48,068 nucleotides of DNA from Bacteroidota bacterium (GCA_005792285.1 SXSI01000031.1:1-48068), one strand, 5' to 3'. Counted from the stretch's first letter, positions 9,392 through 19,461 are shown. Numbers and translations are program-made. The notes: generated by a model not told the origin, from the letters alone.

Positions 9392-12000
9392 TAGAATAAC
9401 TTTCTTTTCGTTTCAACTATTTGATATGATTCAATTACATCGCCGACTTTTAAATCATTATACCCATCTAAACCAATTCCACATTCGTAACCTTGTGCAA
9501 CTTCACGAACATCATCTTTAAATCTTCTTAAAGAAAGAATTTGACCTTCGAAAATATTTATACCATCACGAATCAGTCTTACTTTATTATTTCTAATAAT
9601 TGTACCATCATTTACATAACAACCGGCAATTGTTCCGATTTTTGGAACTTTAAATAAATCACGAACTATAATTGATGATGTAACCTCTTCGCTTACAGTT
9701 GGAGCTAATAATCCTTCGAGTGCAGATTTAATTTCTGCAATTGCGTTATAAATAATTGTGTGATAACGAATATCAATATTATGTTTATCGGCAAGTTTGC
9801 GAGCATTTAAATTTGGTCGAGCATGGAATCCAATTATTATTGCATTTGAAGTTGATGCGAGTAAAACATCACTTTCAGAAATTCCACCGACACCTTTATG
9901 AACAACTAGTATTTTTACTTCATCAGTTGAAAGTTTCATTAATGAATCTGCCAATGCTTCAACAGAACCATCAACATCTCCTTTTACAATAATTGAAAGA
10001 TCACGAACTGTTTGGCCGGCTTTAATTTGTTTTGCAATATCTTCTAAAGTTACAAATTGAATTTGCATAAAATCTTGTTCACGTTTAATTTGCTGACGTC
10101 TTGTAGAAATATCTCTGGCAACTTTATCGTTTTCAACAACAACTAATGAGTCTCCTGCTGTTGGCATTCCGTCGAAACCCAAAACTTGGATAGGAGAAGA
10201 TGGTTCAGCTACATTTTGTAAATTTCCTTCATCATCAATTATTGCTTTTATTTTTCCGCTGAAAATACCGGCAACAAAAGAATCACCGATTTTCAAAGTT
10301 CCTTTTTGAACTAAAACTGTTGCTAAAATTCCTTTTCCTTTATCTAATTTTGCTTCAACAACTACGCATCTTGCATTACGATTTGGATTTGCTTTTAATT
10401 CTAAAACTTCGGCTTCAAGAATAATTTTTTCGAGAAGAACGTCTATATTCTTTCCAGTTCGTGCAGATAATTCAACAGATTGATATTTGCCACCCCATTC
10501 TTCTACCAAAACATCACGGTCAGCGAGTTGTTGTTTAATTCTTTCAGGATTTGCTTCCGGTTTATCAATTTTATTAATTGCAATAATAATTGGAACACTC
10601 GCTGCTTTTGCATGGCTAATTGCTTCAATTGTCTGTGGCATAACACTATCTTCTGCAGCAACAACTAAAACTACAATATCAGTTAGTTCTGCACCGCGTG
10701 CTCGCATCGCTGTAAAAGCTTCATGGCCAGGAGTGTCAAGAAAAGTAATTTTTCCTTTATTTGGAATTGCAACTTGATATGCACCAATATGTTGTGTAAT
10801 TCCACCAGATTCACCTTTTGCAACGGATGCTTTACGAATGTAATCGAGCAATGAAGTTTTTCCATGATCAACATGTCCCATTACAGTTACTATAGGTGAG
10901 CGATGAATAAGCGTTTCAATTGGATCAGCAACATCAATTAAAGCATCGTCAACAAATTCAGTTACAAATTCAACTTCGAAACCAAAATCTGATGCAACTA
11001 AAATTATTTTATCTTTTTCAATTCGCTGATTTATTGAAACCATTAAACCTAAATTCATACATTTGGCAATAACTTCTCCAACTGGTTTGTTCATTAGGCT
11101 TGCAAGACTTCCAACTGTCAAATATTCTGTAACCCTAAGTACTAGTTCTTTTTGTGATTCTTCCTCTATTTGTTTTTCAACTTCGATTTCTCGTTTTTTT
11201 CTTTTATTTTTTCTAATTGAAGCACGGAAGGATGGTGCAAATAAATTATTTCCACTTATAGTTTCTTTAATTTCTTTTCCAACATTTTTTGTAGCTAAAG
11301 GACTTAATCTCGATTTTGTTTTAGAAGCAAAACTAGTTTCAGGTTTTGCGGCAGTTTCAGTTCCAAAACTTTGGGTTCTTATAATTTTCTTTTTCTTTTT
11401 TGCTTTATTAATATCTGAAATAGAATCACTTTTTTTCTGCGTTGAAGTAGTTATAGCTGGCTTTAAATCTAATTTACCTTTTATAATTAAATTAATTTTA
11501 CTTCCTCTTGAAGCTGTATCTTTTGCAGATACATATCCACCAGTCGTTTTAATTATTTTTATTTCAGGTTCAACTACTTTTGAATCTGCTTCACTTATTA
11601 TCTCTGAAGATTTACTTGAAGTAGTTTCAACTATACTTCCAGTAGCTTTAACTTCTTTTGCAGCTGGGTTCTGTTTAACTATTTGCCTTTTAGCGCGTGC
11701 TTTTTCAAGAGGAGTTGTACTTGATACTGTCGATTTTGCAATATGCTCGACATGCGCAGCAACTTCTTTTTTCTTTAACTCTTCTATATGTGCAATCTTT
11801 TTTGTATGAAGTTCTGCACTATGTCTTTCTTTTTTAAAATGTGAATATAATTCATCAACTAAATTTGGTTCGACTGCTGTTAAATAGTTTTTAGCTATGG
11901 TTCCTTTTTTAGAAAGAAAATCAATTATTGTATCACTAGAAATATTTAGCTCTTTAGCTAGATTATATATTTTTATTTTTTTATCTATTTTATCAGTCAT
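9391..12000 (-). CDS. infB: Translation initiation factor IF-2
   Basis: The GTPase that places initiator tRNA on the ribosome. It has 869 residues. The first roughly 60 form an IF2_N-type helical domain ([19 protein letters not shown]). Residues about 60-285 are a low-complexity Lys/Ser/Thr/Glu-rich linker, followed by a second IF2_N-like segment. The GTPase core has G1 GHVDHGKT (375-382), G3 DTPGH (422-426) and G4 NKID (476-479). The beta-barrel and C-terminal tRNA-binding domains follow. It overlaps the end of nusA by eight bases. The long frame on the opposite strand over the linker is a coding shadow. Confidence 0.98.
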   Translation of the reverse strand: MTDKIDKKIKIYNLAKELNISSDTIIDFLSKKGTIAKNYLTAVEPNLVDELYSHFKKERHSAELHTKKIAHIEELKKKEVAAHVEHIAKSTVSSTTPLEKARAKRQIVKQNPAAKEVKATGSIVETTSSKSSEIISEADSKVVEPEIKIIKTTGGYVSAKDTASRGSKINLIIKGKLDLKPAITTSTQKKSDSISDINKAKKKKKIIRTQSFGTETAAKPETSFASKTKSRLSPLATKNVGKEIKETISGNNLFAPSFRASIRKNKRKKREIEVEKQIEEESQKELVLRVTEYLTVGSLASLMNKPVGEVIAKCMNLGLMVSINQRIEKDKIILVASDFGFEVEFVTEFVDDALIDVADPIETLIHRSPIVTVMGHVDHGKTSLLDYIRKASVAKGESGGITQHIGAYQVAIPNKGKITFLDTPGHEAFTAMRARGAELTDIVVLVVAAEDSVMPQTIEAISHAKAASVPIIIAINKIDKPEANPERIKQQLADRDVLVEEWGGKYQSVELSARTGKNIDVLLEKIILEAEVLELKANPNRNARCVVVEAKLDKGKGILATVLVQKGTLKIGDSFVAGIFSGKIKAIIDDEGNLQNVAEPSSPIQVLGFDGMPTAGDSLVVVENDKVARDISTRRQQIKREQDFMQIQFVTLEDIAKQIKAGQTVRDLSIIVKGDVDGSVEALADSLMKLSTDEVKILVVHKGVGGISESDVLLASTSNAIIIGFHARPNLNARKLADKHNIDIRYHTIIYNAIAEIKSALEGLLAPTVSEEVTSSIIVRDLFKVPKIGTIAGCYVNDGTIIRNNKVRLIRDGINIFEGQILSLRRFKDDVREVAQGYECGIGLDGYNDLKVGDVIESYQIVETKRKLF

Positions 12001-13300
12001 TTATTTGCTTTGTGGAGTTCACATCAGAATTTACTTTTGTATCTGAATTTTCGTCAACACTTTCACTATCAATATCGGCATTTTCATATTCTGTTTTTAT
12101 TAAATCAATTATTTTTGTTAATTCTTCTCTATCCATATCCAATTCTTTTGCAAGTTTATTAAAATTGGTATCTAAAATAGATTTTGCAGAAGTATATCCT
12201 CTTTCTAAAAATTGATTTAAAACATCGTTGCCTAATTCTTCTTTAAATTCTTCAAGGTCGATATCGTATTCTGCTGCTTCCTTCATAATCTGAATGTCGA
12301 ATTTAGTTAATTTTGTTGCAAGGCGAATATTTTGTCCCCCTTTTCCAATTGCTAAAGAAGCTTGATCGTCTGAAACAAAAACTTGATATCTATTACTTTC
12401 TGCATCAAATTCAACTTTTTTTAATTTAGCTGGCGCCAAAGCTCGAGTAATAAAAATTATTGGATCAGTATTAAAATTTATTACATCAATATTTTCATTA
12501 TTTAATTCTCTCACAATTGTATGAATTCGCACACCTTTCATTCCAACGCAAGCACCAACAGCATCAATTCTGTCATCTTGTGACTCAACTGCAACTTTTG
12601 CTCTTTCACCTGGATCTCTTGCAATTGCTTTAATTTGAATTAATCCATCATACACTTCAGGAATTTCAAGTTCAAACAATCTCTCCATAAATTTATTATC
12701 AGTTCTTGAAACTATAACATATGGATTTCCAGTTGTCTTTCGCACTTCCTTTACAACTGCACGAATTGTATCGCCCTTTTTAAATCTTTCTTGTGGAATT
12801 TGTTCGCTCTTCGGTAAAATTATTTCATTTTTATTATGAATAATAAAAAGATCATTGTTTCGAAGTTGATAAACTTCTCCAACTACGATATCGCCGACCA
12901 TTGTATTGTACTCGCTAAAGATTAAATCCTTTTCAATGTCTTTTACTTTTTGAATGAAATTTTGTTTTGCCAAAATAACTGCTCTTCTACCAAAATCTTT
13001 TAAATGTAAAATTTCAACACAATCTTCACCAATATCTAAATTTTCACCGGTTAAAATTTTAGCAGTTTCTTGATCAACTTCTAAAGCTGCATTAACTACG
13101 ACTTCAACAACTTGTCGTTCAAGATAAAATTCAATATCACCTTTATCCATATTTATAACGACTTGAAATTTGGCATCGAGGCCATATTTCTTTTTTACCA
13201 TCATTCCAAAAACATCTTCCATGATGCTAATTAAAACATCTCTATCAATATTGCGTTCGCGCGCAAGTTGAGTAAATGAGTCTACGATTTCATGATTCAT
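11993..13300 (-). CDS. nusA: Transcription termination/antitermination factor NusA
   Basis: Binds RNA polymerase and modulates pausing, intrinsic termination and antitermination. The 435 residues show the N-terminal polymerase-binding domain (about 1-130), S1 (about 135-200, MVGDIVVGEVYQL) and two KH domains (about 230-350, with VGACVGMKGVRIHTIVREL and AIGKGGQNIRLATKL). A short helical segment follows, then a very acidic Asp/Glu/Ser/Asn tail (about 411-435). The acidic repeat domains of gamma-proteobacterial NusA are reduced to one helical unit. It follows rimP by 23 bases. Confidence 0.97.
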   Translation of the reverse strand: MNHEIVDSFTQLARERNIDRDVLISIMEDVFGMMVKKKYGLDAKFQVVINMDKGDIEFYLERQVVEVVVNAALEVDQETAKILTGENLDIGEDCVEILHLKDFGRRAVILAKQNFIQKVKDIEKDLIFSEYNTMVGDIVVGEVYQLRNNDLFIIHNKNEIILPKSEQIPQERFKKGDTIRAVVKEVRKTTGNPYVIVSRTDNKFMERLFELEIPEVYDGLIQIKAIARDPGERAKVAVESQDDRIDAVGACVGMKGVRIHTIVRELNNENIDVINFNTDPIIFITRALAPAKLKKVEFDAESNRYQVFVSDDQASLAIGKGGQNIRLATKLTKFDIQIMKEAAEYDIDLEEFKEELGNDVLNQFLERGYTSAKSILDTNFNKLAKELDMDREELTKIIDLIKTEYENADIDSESVDENSDTKVNSDVNSTKQIND

Positions 13301-13323
13301 AATTTTGCTCCGATATTACATCT

Positions 13324-13770
13324 TTAAAAAATAGTCTGAATATAAGTTGTTACTAAATTGCTAAATGGCAATTCAATTTTTAAATCTTTACAGTTCAAAG
13401 TTACCGATTTTTCTTCAATAGAATAAATTTCACCGATAACAGTTTTTTCAATTTCATTTTCCATATATGTTACTTTAGCTTTACGTCCGATATGTCTTTT
13501 ATACTGCCTAATATCTTTCAGTGCTTTATCTAATCCCGGCGAGGAAACTTCCAATCTATATTGCCAAGGAATATTTAATTGTTCAAGATTCGTCTGAATT
13601 TGCACTCCAACTTGCGAACATTCACCTGAAGTTATTCCTTTTTCTGAATCCATATATACTTCAATTACTCGATATGATTTATCACCACGAAAAACAAAAT
13701 CAACAATAAATAAATCCGTACCAGTAATGGATTGCTCAATTGCTTGTTTAAGTTCAGTTGATATAGTCAT
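13324..13770 (-). CDS. rimP: Ribosome maturation factor RimP
   Basis: Needed for 30S subunit maturation; the first gene of the nusA-infB operon as in most bacteria. The 148 residues include the typical GITSGECSQVGVQIQTNL block and the YRLEVSSPGLDKALKDIRQYKRHIGRKAKV block (at the domain junction), followed by the small SH3-like C-terminal domain. The ATG lies only ten bases downstream of the T-run of the preceding terminator, so its own promoter must overlap or precede that hairpin. Confidence 0.95.
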   Translation of the reverse strand: MTISTELKQAIEQSITGTDLFIVDFVFRGDKSYRVIEVYMDSEKGITSGECSQVGVQIQTNLEQLNIPWQYRLEVSSPGLDKALKDIRQYKRHIGRKAKVTYMENEIEKTVIGEIYSIEEKSVTLNCKDLKIELPFSNLVTTYIQTIF

Positions 13771-13779
13771 ATAGCACGT

Positions 13780-13806
13780 AAAAAAAAATCTCGCAACGCG
13801 AGATTT
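13780..13806 (-). terminator. Rho-independent terminator of the 1079-residue outer-membrane gene
   Basis: On the - strand a perfect nine-base-pair stem AAATCTCGC/GCGAGATTT closes a three-base loop (GTT) and is followed directly by an eight- to nine-base T run. It lies about 46 bases after the stop of the upstream gene and ten bases before the rimP ATG. It therefore separates the outer-membrane protein transcript from the rimP operon. This is the strongest intrinsic terminator I see in the window. Confidence 0.88.
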
Positions 13807-13811
13807 GAATT

Positions 13812-13840
13812 AATATAGACTTTTATCTTTACATATACAA
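13812..13840 (-). promoter_or_regulatory. Candidate promoter for the rimP-nusA-infB operon
   Basis: On the - strand, TTGTAT (13835-13840) and TATATT (13812-13817) have a 17-base spacer. A start site about seven bases on would fall at the base of the terminator hairpin at 13780-13806. Transcripts from it would then carry the hairpin and T run in their 5' end, which could attenuate them. Alternatively the true promoter is elsewhere. The match is moderate and the arrangement is unusual. Confidence 0.35.
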
Positions 13841-13851
13841 GTTGCAGCTAT

Positions 13852-16800
13852 TTAGAAAAGTAACCTCATTTCCATTCTAGCTGTATGAATTGTCGAGTTA
13901 GAATAAGTAGAATTATATCTACCAATATAATACAAACTGAATATCAAATTTGATTCCAATCTTGTATCAGCAGAAATATTTAACAAATATGTTTTTCCAA
14001 TTTGCTTTCCTTGTAAAAGATGAAAATCATTAAGATAATTATTTACATTTGAATTAATAGTTCCCTCTTCTCTTGTAAATTCAAATCGAAGTTGTCCGCT
14101 ATTAAATAATTTACTTACAATGCGAAGTGATTGTAAATTAGTAATTCCTTCAGTTTTATTATTTACTATTGATTTATCAATTCCTTCACCAAATTCCATT
14201 TTAATCCCAACTTCAATATCTTGCTCTGGTCTATATGAAATATCAGAAATAATATTTTGCAGATTTATCATTCGATTTTTATCATTCAGAATTAAGTAAA
14301 TAGTTCGATCAGATTTTTTAAGGAATTCAAAACTAAATCCAATTTCTTTAATTAGTTGAACTTGAGCTCGAACTGTATGTTCGTTTAAAAATGCAATTTC
14401 ATTTGTTCCAAGAAATGAAGTTAATCCTTCACGATACAGATGACGATATCGTAAATTAAATTCTCTATTATTTTCTTGAAAGTAAAATTGTTGTTGCGCA
14501 AATAAATTTGAATGAAGTACATTTCTTGTTGTTAAAGATGGAGAAGTAAAATAGTTACTTAACGAAGTATTATTTCCTTTTCGATCGACTCTCAATAGTA
14601 AATCGTAAGAATATTTTTTTAAAAAGGATTCAGTAATATTTAATACTGGAAGCAGTTCATTCAAACTAAATTTTGATTTCCAGGAGAATTTAGATGAATT
14701 AATTGTTTCATAATTTTCAGTTGGCAGTATTAATAAATTAAAATTCCCGTCAAATCTTGTCGGTTCAAAATCTCGCTCGTCATCAAAATCAATTGAAGCA
14801 TTTTTATTTCCATCAATCCAACGATATTTTCCTTCGCCTCTTTGAACCTCAATGAATCTCTTTTCATACTTAGCTCCCTGTTGCTGAGTATTTTCTCCAT
14901 AGAAATCTAAGTCAATACCCGATACTGGTTTAACTCTGGATTGAACTCGATAAAATAATAATTTTTGATCACTTGGATGATTTTCAAAATTATTTTCGTA
15001 ATTCAAAGTCCGATATGAAGAATTTAATTCAAACCTATTATGTTGGTTTGAATAAATTAAATTTAATTGCGACCTATTATTGGTTGAATATTTCTCAAAT
15101 ATACCTTTTTGACTTCGGTTATCTAGTTGATATTCATGTGAAATTGTTGTTGTTGTATTCGCTGCTAATTTAATATTTATTTCTGGAGTGTATTTTTGAA
15201 AATAATAACTTCCCAAATTCAGAGAATCATTTCCAAATTGCGTTATTCTGTTTTTCTCATGTTGAAATAATAGTGATGGTATAAAATATTCATATTCTTT
15301 TTTCAATAATAAATCTTCCCTTTCAGATTTCAGAAATGAGTTTCTTTCTTGGGCATTAATACTAATACTATTGAAAGTAATTTGTGCAATGTTAGATTTA
15401 TTAAAATTGAATGAATAATTTGAGTAATCTCCAAATTTATCAGAAGTAAATCGATTTAACCCTTTTTGAATTCCAACTTTAAGTGATTCAATTGGAAAAT
15501 AGAAAACAGAAATTTCATTACTTGTTGAGTTGCTTTTTTCTTGTGAGAGATTCCATTTTCTTGAATAATCAGGATCTTCAGTTCGATCAATTTCTGCAAA
15601 GTTTTTACCTTTGTATTTTCCTGAAAAGCGAAATGATATTTTCCCTAATTCATATTTTCCAATTTCTAAATTATTGTTTTCCGTTTTTCCATTAAATAAT
15701 ATATTACTTCCTTCAATTCCATTTGGATTGCCAAAAGTATTCCCATTAAATCTGGTTCCTTGATATGAAACTGATAAATCTGAAGTTTCATTTAATTTGT
15801 ATTTTGATTGAAGTGAGATAATTTCATTTTTACTCGGTTTTGGAATTAAAATAATAGGCAAATAACTTCCCTTTTTAATCCCAACAAAACGATATTCTAA
15901 ACTGGAAATCTTATCATAATCGCCTTGTAGTTTTCCTAAATATGTAAATATAATTGTAAAAAATGATTCTTTACTTCTTTGTAAAAATAAATAATAAGTG
16001 AAATTCTTTTTTTCAATTAAAGTGTCAATTTTAACATAATCACCTTTTCCTAAACCGGTCAAAGAATCTATTCCAACAATATAAATTCCACTTTTTCCAA
16101 TTAAAGAATCATTACTTGTAGAAAGTAAAACTTTATCTTCATCAGTTAAAATAAAATCAGTTGTGGAATTTACATCATCCTCTTCACGATGATATGAAGT
16201 ATTAATATTCAAATTATTAGAAAGTGAAGATTCAAAACCAATTCCATATAACGAACGAAAATAATTTCTTTCGGAATACTCGAAATCGATCACAATTCTG
16301 CTGTAATTAGTTATTAATTTTTTTGAAGTAAAAATAATTTCACCTGTTGAATAGTCGATTACATAATCATTTTGTTCTCCTCTTTTAATTATCGCACCAT
16401 CGAGATAAATTTTTTCCGAACCGGCAATGACAATAATATATTTACTATTACTTTTGCCATAAAGTTTATACGGACCTTGAACTCCTTCAATCGGTGTAAT
16501 TATATTCGAATGAAATAATCCACGATTTGCCGCTACAATTCCAACAACTTTTGTTTTATCAGATTGTTCCTGATACTCAAAAATTCCTCCTTGAACTTTT
16601 CTATTTATACTAATTCCATCAGCAATTGTATTCGAATAATATAAATCCCCAAAAGTAGTTTTGAAAGATGGACTTTTAATTGAAATAAAAACATTATCAA
16701 TTTCTCGTAAAGATTGCGTATTCCCCTGAGGTTGAATTGGAGTATTTTGATCGGTCAATGAAGCGATTACATCAATATTGTCAGACAACTTTCCGGAAAG

Positions 16801-17091
16801 ATCTAACCTGAAAGCTGAATTAATTGTTAAATCACTGTTTGTTGAAAGAGAAATTCCTCTTAAAATCATTCCCTGTTTATTTAAACGATCAGGAGTTTGA
16901 TTTACAAAACTTATTTCATTTTTATTTTGAACAAGAATTAAAGTTTTTACAGTATCGAATGAATGTAAAAAGTATTTTTTCTTTAATGAAAATTTAGAGG
17001 AAATGCTATCTGCTTCCTGACTAAATGAAGCAGTATAAATAAAGCAAAATAGAAATGTAAAAATTAATAAATAGTTAAATGTTTTTTGCAA
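13852..17091 (-). CDS. Large exported outer-membrane beta-barrel protein of unknown function
   Basis: A 1079-residue protein with a Sec signal peptide (about 1-25, ending TASFSQ) and a body rich in alternating polar/hydrophobic and aromatic strands. It ends in a phenylalanine (MRLLF), as is usual for outer-membrane barrels. Residues about 200-290 contain a compact segment with VQGPYKLYGKS, IIVIAGSEKIYLDG and KRGEQNDYVIDYSTGEIIFT. That resembles, by memory, segments in large SprA-like or TonB-type surface proteins of the FCB group, but I cannot assign a family. The start is TTG at 17089-17091; an upstream in-frame stop and the signal peptide leave no better choice. No helper gene is next to it: a tRNA lies upstream and a terminator downstream. 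Confidence 0.7.
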   Translation of the reverse strand: MQKTFNYLLIFTFLFCFIYTASFSQEADSISSKFSLKKKYFLHSFDTVKTLILVQNKNEISFVNQTPDRLNKQGMILRGISLSTNSDLTINSAFRLDLSGKLSDNIDVIASLTDQNTPIQPQGNTQSLREIDNVFISIKSPSFKTTFGDLYYSNTIADGISINRKVQGGIFEYQEQSDKTKVVGIVAANRGLFHSNIITPIEGVQGPYKLYGKSNSKYIIVIAGSEKIYLDGAIIKRGEQNDYVIDYSTGEIIFTSKKLITNYSRIVIDFEYSERNYFRSLYGIGFESSLSNNLNINTSYHREEDDVNSTTDFILTDEDKVLLSTSNDSLIGKSGIYIVGIDSLTGLGKGDYVKIDTLIEKKNFTYYLFLQRSKESFFTIIFTYLGKLQGDYDKISSLEYRFVGIKKGSYLPIILIPKPSKNEIISLQSKYKLNETSDLSVSYQGTRFNGNTFGNPNGIEGSNILFNGKTENNNLEIGKYELGKISFRFSGKYKGKNFAEIDRTEDPDYSRKWNLSQEKSNSTSNEISVFYFPIESLKVGIQKGLNRFTSDKFGDYSNYSFNFNKSNIAQITFNSISINAQERNSFLKSEREDLLLKKEYEYFIPSLLFQHEKNRITQFGNDSLNLGSYYFQKYTPEINIKLAANTTTTISHEYQLDNRSQKGIFEKYSTNNRSQLNLIYSNQHNRFELNSSYRTLNYENNFENHPSDQKLLFYRVQSRVKPVSGIDLDFYGENTQQQGAKYEKRFIEVQRGEGKYRWIDGNKNASIDFDDERDFEPTRFDGNFNLLILPTENYETINSSKFSWKSKFSLNELLPVLNITESFLKKYSYDLLLRVDRKGNNTSLSNYFTSPSLTTRNVLHSNLFAQQQFYFQENNREFNLRYRHLYREGLTSFLGTNEIAFLNEHTVRAQVQLIKEIGFSFEFLKKSDRTIYLILNDKNRMINLQNIISDISYRPEQDIEVGIKMEFGEGIDKSIVNNKTEGITNLQSLRIVSKLFNSGQLRFEFTREEGTINSNVNNYLNDFHLLQGKQIGKTYLLNISADTRLESNLIFSLYYIGRYNSTYSNSTIHTARMEMRLLF

Positions 17092-17146
17092 AGTTAGAAT
17101 TTAAATAGTATCAACGTTGCTTTACAAACCTTTCTATTTTTTTAAG

Positions 17147-17231
17147 TACCAAAGGTCGGACTCGAACCGACACTCCTTTAAGGGGAACTGGATTTTGAGT
17201 CCAGCGCGTCTACCAATTTCGCCACTTCGGC
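17147..17231 (-). tRNA. tRNA-Leu (anticodon CAA)
   Basis: An 85-base cloverleaf on the - strand. The acceptor is GCCGAAG pairing with CTTTGGT (G1-U72 and one internal G-U), and the D arm is GCG/CGC. The anticodon stem CTGGA/TCCAG has loop CTCAAAA, giving anticodon CAA for UUG codons. A long class II variable arm and a T arm GTCGG-TTCGAGT-CCGAC follow, with discriminator A. The 3' CCA is not encoded (the next bases are CTT). A TATAAT hexamer at 17236-17241 sits only four bases upstream of G1, so it may be the promoter or may be chance. Confidence 0.95.
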
Positions 17232-17306
17232 ATTTATTATAAAACAAATATAAATAATTTTCTTTGAAAAACATTTGATTAATTTTTTTTGAATAGAATA
17301 ATATAC

Positions 17307-18191
17307 TTATGCAGAAATTAATAATTGTAATTTATCAGGTTGTAAATTAATTTCTGCAATTTTAATATTCTTTCCCAATAATTCACCATCAACATGCAAT
17401 GGGACACCTTCCACACATTCGATAGTAAAATTTTTAGTTTTATTATACGTTATCAACGGATGACTTAAATGTGAACCTGTTAGCGCTCTTGGAAGCATTG
17501 TCAATAAAGTTATTGTTGATGCAGATTTTGCCAAGCAAACATCCAACGTCGAATCATCTACTTTTGCTTGAGGAGTTAAACGAAATCCACCGCCTGCAAA
17601 TTGTCCATTTCCTATTGCACAAAATATAAATTCATCATCGTATGTATTTGAATCTGTAATTATTTTTAGTCGTCTTCCTTTTGCAGAAAATATTGTTTGA
17701 ATCGAAGCAACTAAATATTTTGGAAATCCTTTAAGCCAATTAATTGTTTTTGCTCGATATGCAACTTCGGCATCTAGTCCAAAACCAATACAATTAATAA
17801 ATTTAATTTTAAGTTCATTATTTATTTTAATTTCCCAAACATCAACTTCTGTAGTAATTACAGATTGAATATTTTGAAGAAACTTTTGAAGTTGTATTTT
17901 CGGAAACATTTTAACAAAATCATTACCAGTTCCCCCAGGAATAATTCCAAATTTAGTTTTTTTAAAATCAATTAAATTGATAATATTATTACAGGTTCCA
18001 TCTCCACCAATTCCGATAATTGTATTATAATTCTTTTCAATTTCACCAATAACTTCATTTGTCGAAGCTTCTTCGTTTGTAAAAATCGGAATTGATAAAT
18101 TTTGTCGTTTGATAATATTACGAACTCTCGTCAAAGTTTGAAGAGAACTTCCGGAATATTTATTTACAAAAATTGCTGGCTTAATAATCAT
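17307..18191 (-). CDS. Diacylglycerol/sphingosine-type lipid kinase (YegS/DgkB family)
   Basis: A 294-residue cytosolic or membrane-associated kinase that phosphorylates a lipid hydroxyl using ATP. The catalytic domain carries GIGGDGTCNNII (60-71) and GIIPGGTGNDF (82-92), the nucleotide-binding signatures of the DAGK_cat family. The C-terminal beta-sandwich domain with GNGQFAGGGFRLTPQAKVDDSTLDVC is typical of YegS/BmrU enzymes. The exact substrate (diacylglycerol or another lipid) cannot be read from the sequence. It lies 15 bases after dapF and is followed by the tRNA gene. Confidence 0.88.
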   Translation of the reverse strand: MIIKPAIFVNKYSGSSLQTLTRVRNIIKRQNLSIPIFTNEEASTNEVIGEIEKNYNTIIGIGGDGTCNNIINLIDFKKTKFGIIPGGTGNDFVKMFPKIQLQKFLQNIQSVITTEVDVWEIKINNELKIKFINCIGFGLDAEVAYRAKTINWLKGFPKYLVASIQTIFSAKGRRLKIITDSNTYDDEFIFCAIGNGQFAGGGFRLTPQAKVDDSTLDVCLAKSASTITLLTMLPRALTGSHLSHPLITYNKTKNFTIECVEGVPLHVDGELLGKNIKIAEINLQPDKLQLLISA

Positions 18192-18206
18192 ATTTTTATA
18201 TTAAGA

Positions 18207-19082
18207 TTATAAACTAATTTTTTTTGAAATGGAATCATAATTCAATTCACCTTCAAATAAAATATGTGCTGAACCTTGCAATTTTATTGGACTGTCGGAA
18301 CCTTTTATTAAAACTTTTAAGACTTCCCCACTTTGGACTAAAATCGAACATTCGTTTCCAGTATATCCTAATTGATTTGAAATAAAAGCACACGCAGTTG
18401 ATCCAGTTCCGCAAGCCAAAGTTTCATCTTCAACTCCCCTTTCATAAGTTCGATTGACAATTTTTGTATCATTAATTACTTCACAAATATTTACATTTAT
18501 TCCAGCCGGAAAGTTTTTATGATATCGTATTTCTTTGCCAATATTTTTTGCATCTATATCTTTTAATAATTTTGGAAATACATTTTTGTTCTCATTTAGA
18601 AAAATAACACAATGTGGAGCTCCAGTATTTATTGAATGAAATTTAATCGGGAAATTATTTAAATTCAATTCTTGATTAAGTTCAATTTGCGATGCGGGTT
18701 TTAATTCTAAAATAACTTCATCATTTATCAATTCAGCTTTGTACACATGACCATCTGCATAAAATGATAAAGGCTTATTTTGAAATAGATTTTTGTAAAT
18801 TACAAATCGAATTGCACACCTTCCTCCATTACCGCACATCATTCCATCGGTTCCATCAGAATTAAAATAATGCATTTTAAAATCTGCGTCAGTTGAATTT
18901 TCTATAAATATACAACCATCTGCCTTTCTGAGAAAATCGGAATTATAAACTTCTTTTGTAAAATTCGATTTATCTAAAATTATAGATTCACGATTATCAA
19001 AAAAATAAAATGTATTTCCAGCTCCCGACATAAATGTAAAAGGAACTTTGAAAGTTGAAACGGTGTCGTTATGAATCGTCAT
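18207..19082 (-). CDS. dapF: Diaminopimelate epimerase
   Basis: Interconverts LL- and meso-diaminopimelate for lysine and peptidoglycan synthesis. The two catalytic cysteines are in MMCGNGGRC (Cys83) and ETLACGTGSTAC (Cys224, numbering from the ATG). The N-terminal SGAGNTF block and the central NTGAPHCV block are also conserved. The ATG at 19080-19082 is preferred over a TTG one codon upstream, giving 291 residues. The gene starts about 13 bases after the 3' end of ssrA, so it is probably read partly from the ssrA promoter. Confidence 0.96.
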   Translation of the reverse strand: MTIHNDTVSTFKVPFTFMSGAGNTFYFFDNRESIILDKSNFTKEVYNSDFLRKADGCIFIENSTDADFKMHYFNSDGTDGMMCGNGGRCAIRFVIYKNLFQNKPLSFYADGHVYKAELINDEVILELKPASQIELNQELNLNNFPIKFHSINTGAPHCVIFLNENKNVFPKLLKDIDAKNIGKEIRYHKNFPAGINVNICEVINDTKIVNRTYERGVEDETLACGTGSTACAFISNQLGYTGNECSILVQSGEVLKVLIKGSDSPIKLQGSAHILFEGELNYDSISKKISL

Positions 19083-19095
19083 CAAAATAAAAAAG

Positions 19096-19450
19096 TGGAG
19101 GTGCGGGGAATCGAACCCCGGTCCGAAAAAGAGATTATTAGACTTTCTCCATGCTCAGTCCAACATTTAACAGTTCCTTCGTTGTATACATGTCGAACAT
19201 TCTACAACAAAGTAGACGAATAAAATTTCATCGTAAAGTTCTCGTCCGGCTTTACAACAATCCTTTCAAAGTCGACACCGCCGTAACAAGGAAAGGCACT
19301 TGATACATTGATGTGCTACTTAATTACTTAAGCAGCAAGTGCGTAGTTTGAGCTAGCACATATTGTTTACCAGTTGTTTTACGTGCACCTGGAGCGCACG
19401 GCATGCTTATGTGTAACAATCTACCAATCCGTCGAAGCCATAACACCCCC
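19096..19450 (-). ncRNA. ssrA: Transfer-messenger RNA (tmRNA)
   Basis: One-piece tmRNA of about 355 bases that rescues stalled ribosomes. The 5' end GGGGGTG followed by TTATGGCTTCGACGG pairs with the 3' CACCTCC, completing a seven-pair acceptor stem. A T arm CCGGGG-TTCGATT-CCCCG and discriminator A are present; CCA is not encoded. The resume frame is read as GCT AGC TCA AAC TAC GCA CTT GCT GCT TAA, giving the tag A-S-S-N-Y-A-L-A-A. Its ending ALAA matches the ClpXP degradation signal. The gene sits between the SirB1-like gene and dapF. The bounds are set from the pairing and could be off by one or two bases. Confidence 0.95.
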
Positions 19451-19461
19451 CAGAAGAACAC

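Noticed and set aside
11063-11809. 248-codon open frame on the + strand opposite infB
   Set aside because: It lies opposite the Lys/Glu/Ser-rich IF-2 linker; its hydrophobic appearance is the mirror of those codons, and it has no start context or neighbours.
13852-17091. Firm assignment of the large outer-membrane protein as SprA of type IX secretion
   Set aside because: It is far shorter than SprA (over 2000 residues) and only a short central block recalls it; no other type IX gene is present in the window.
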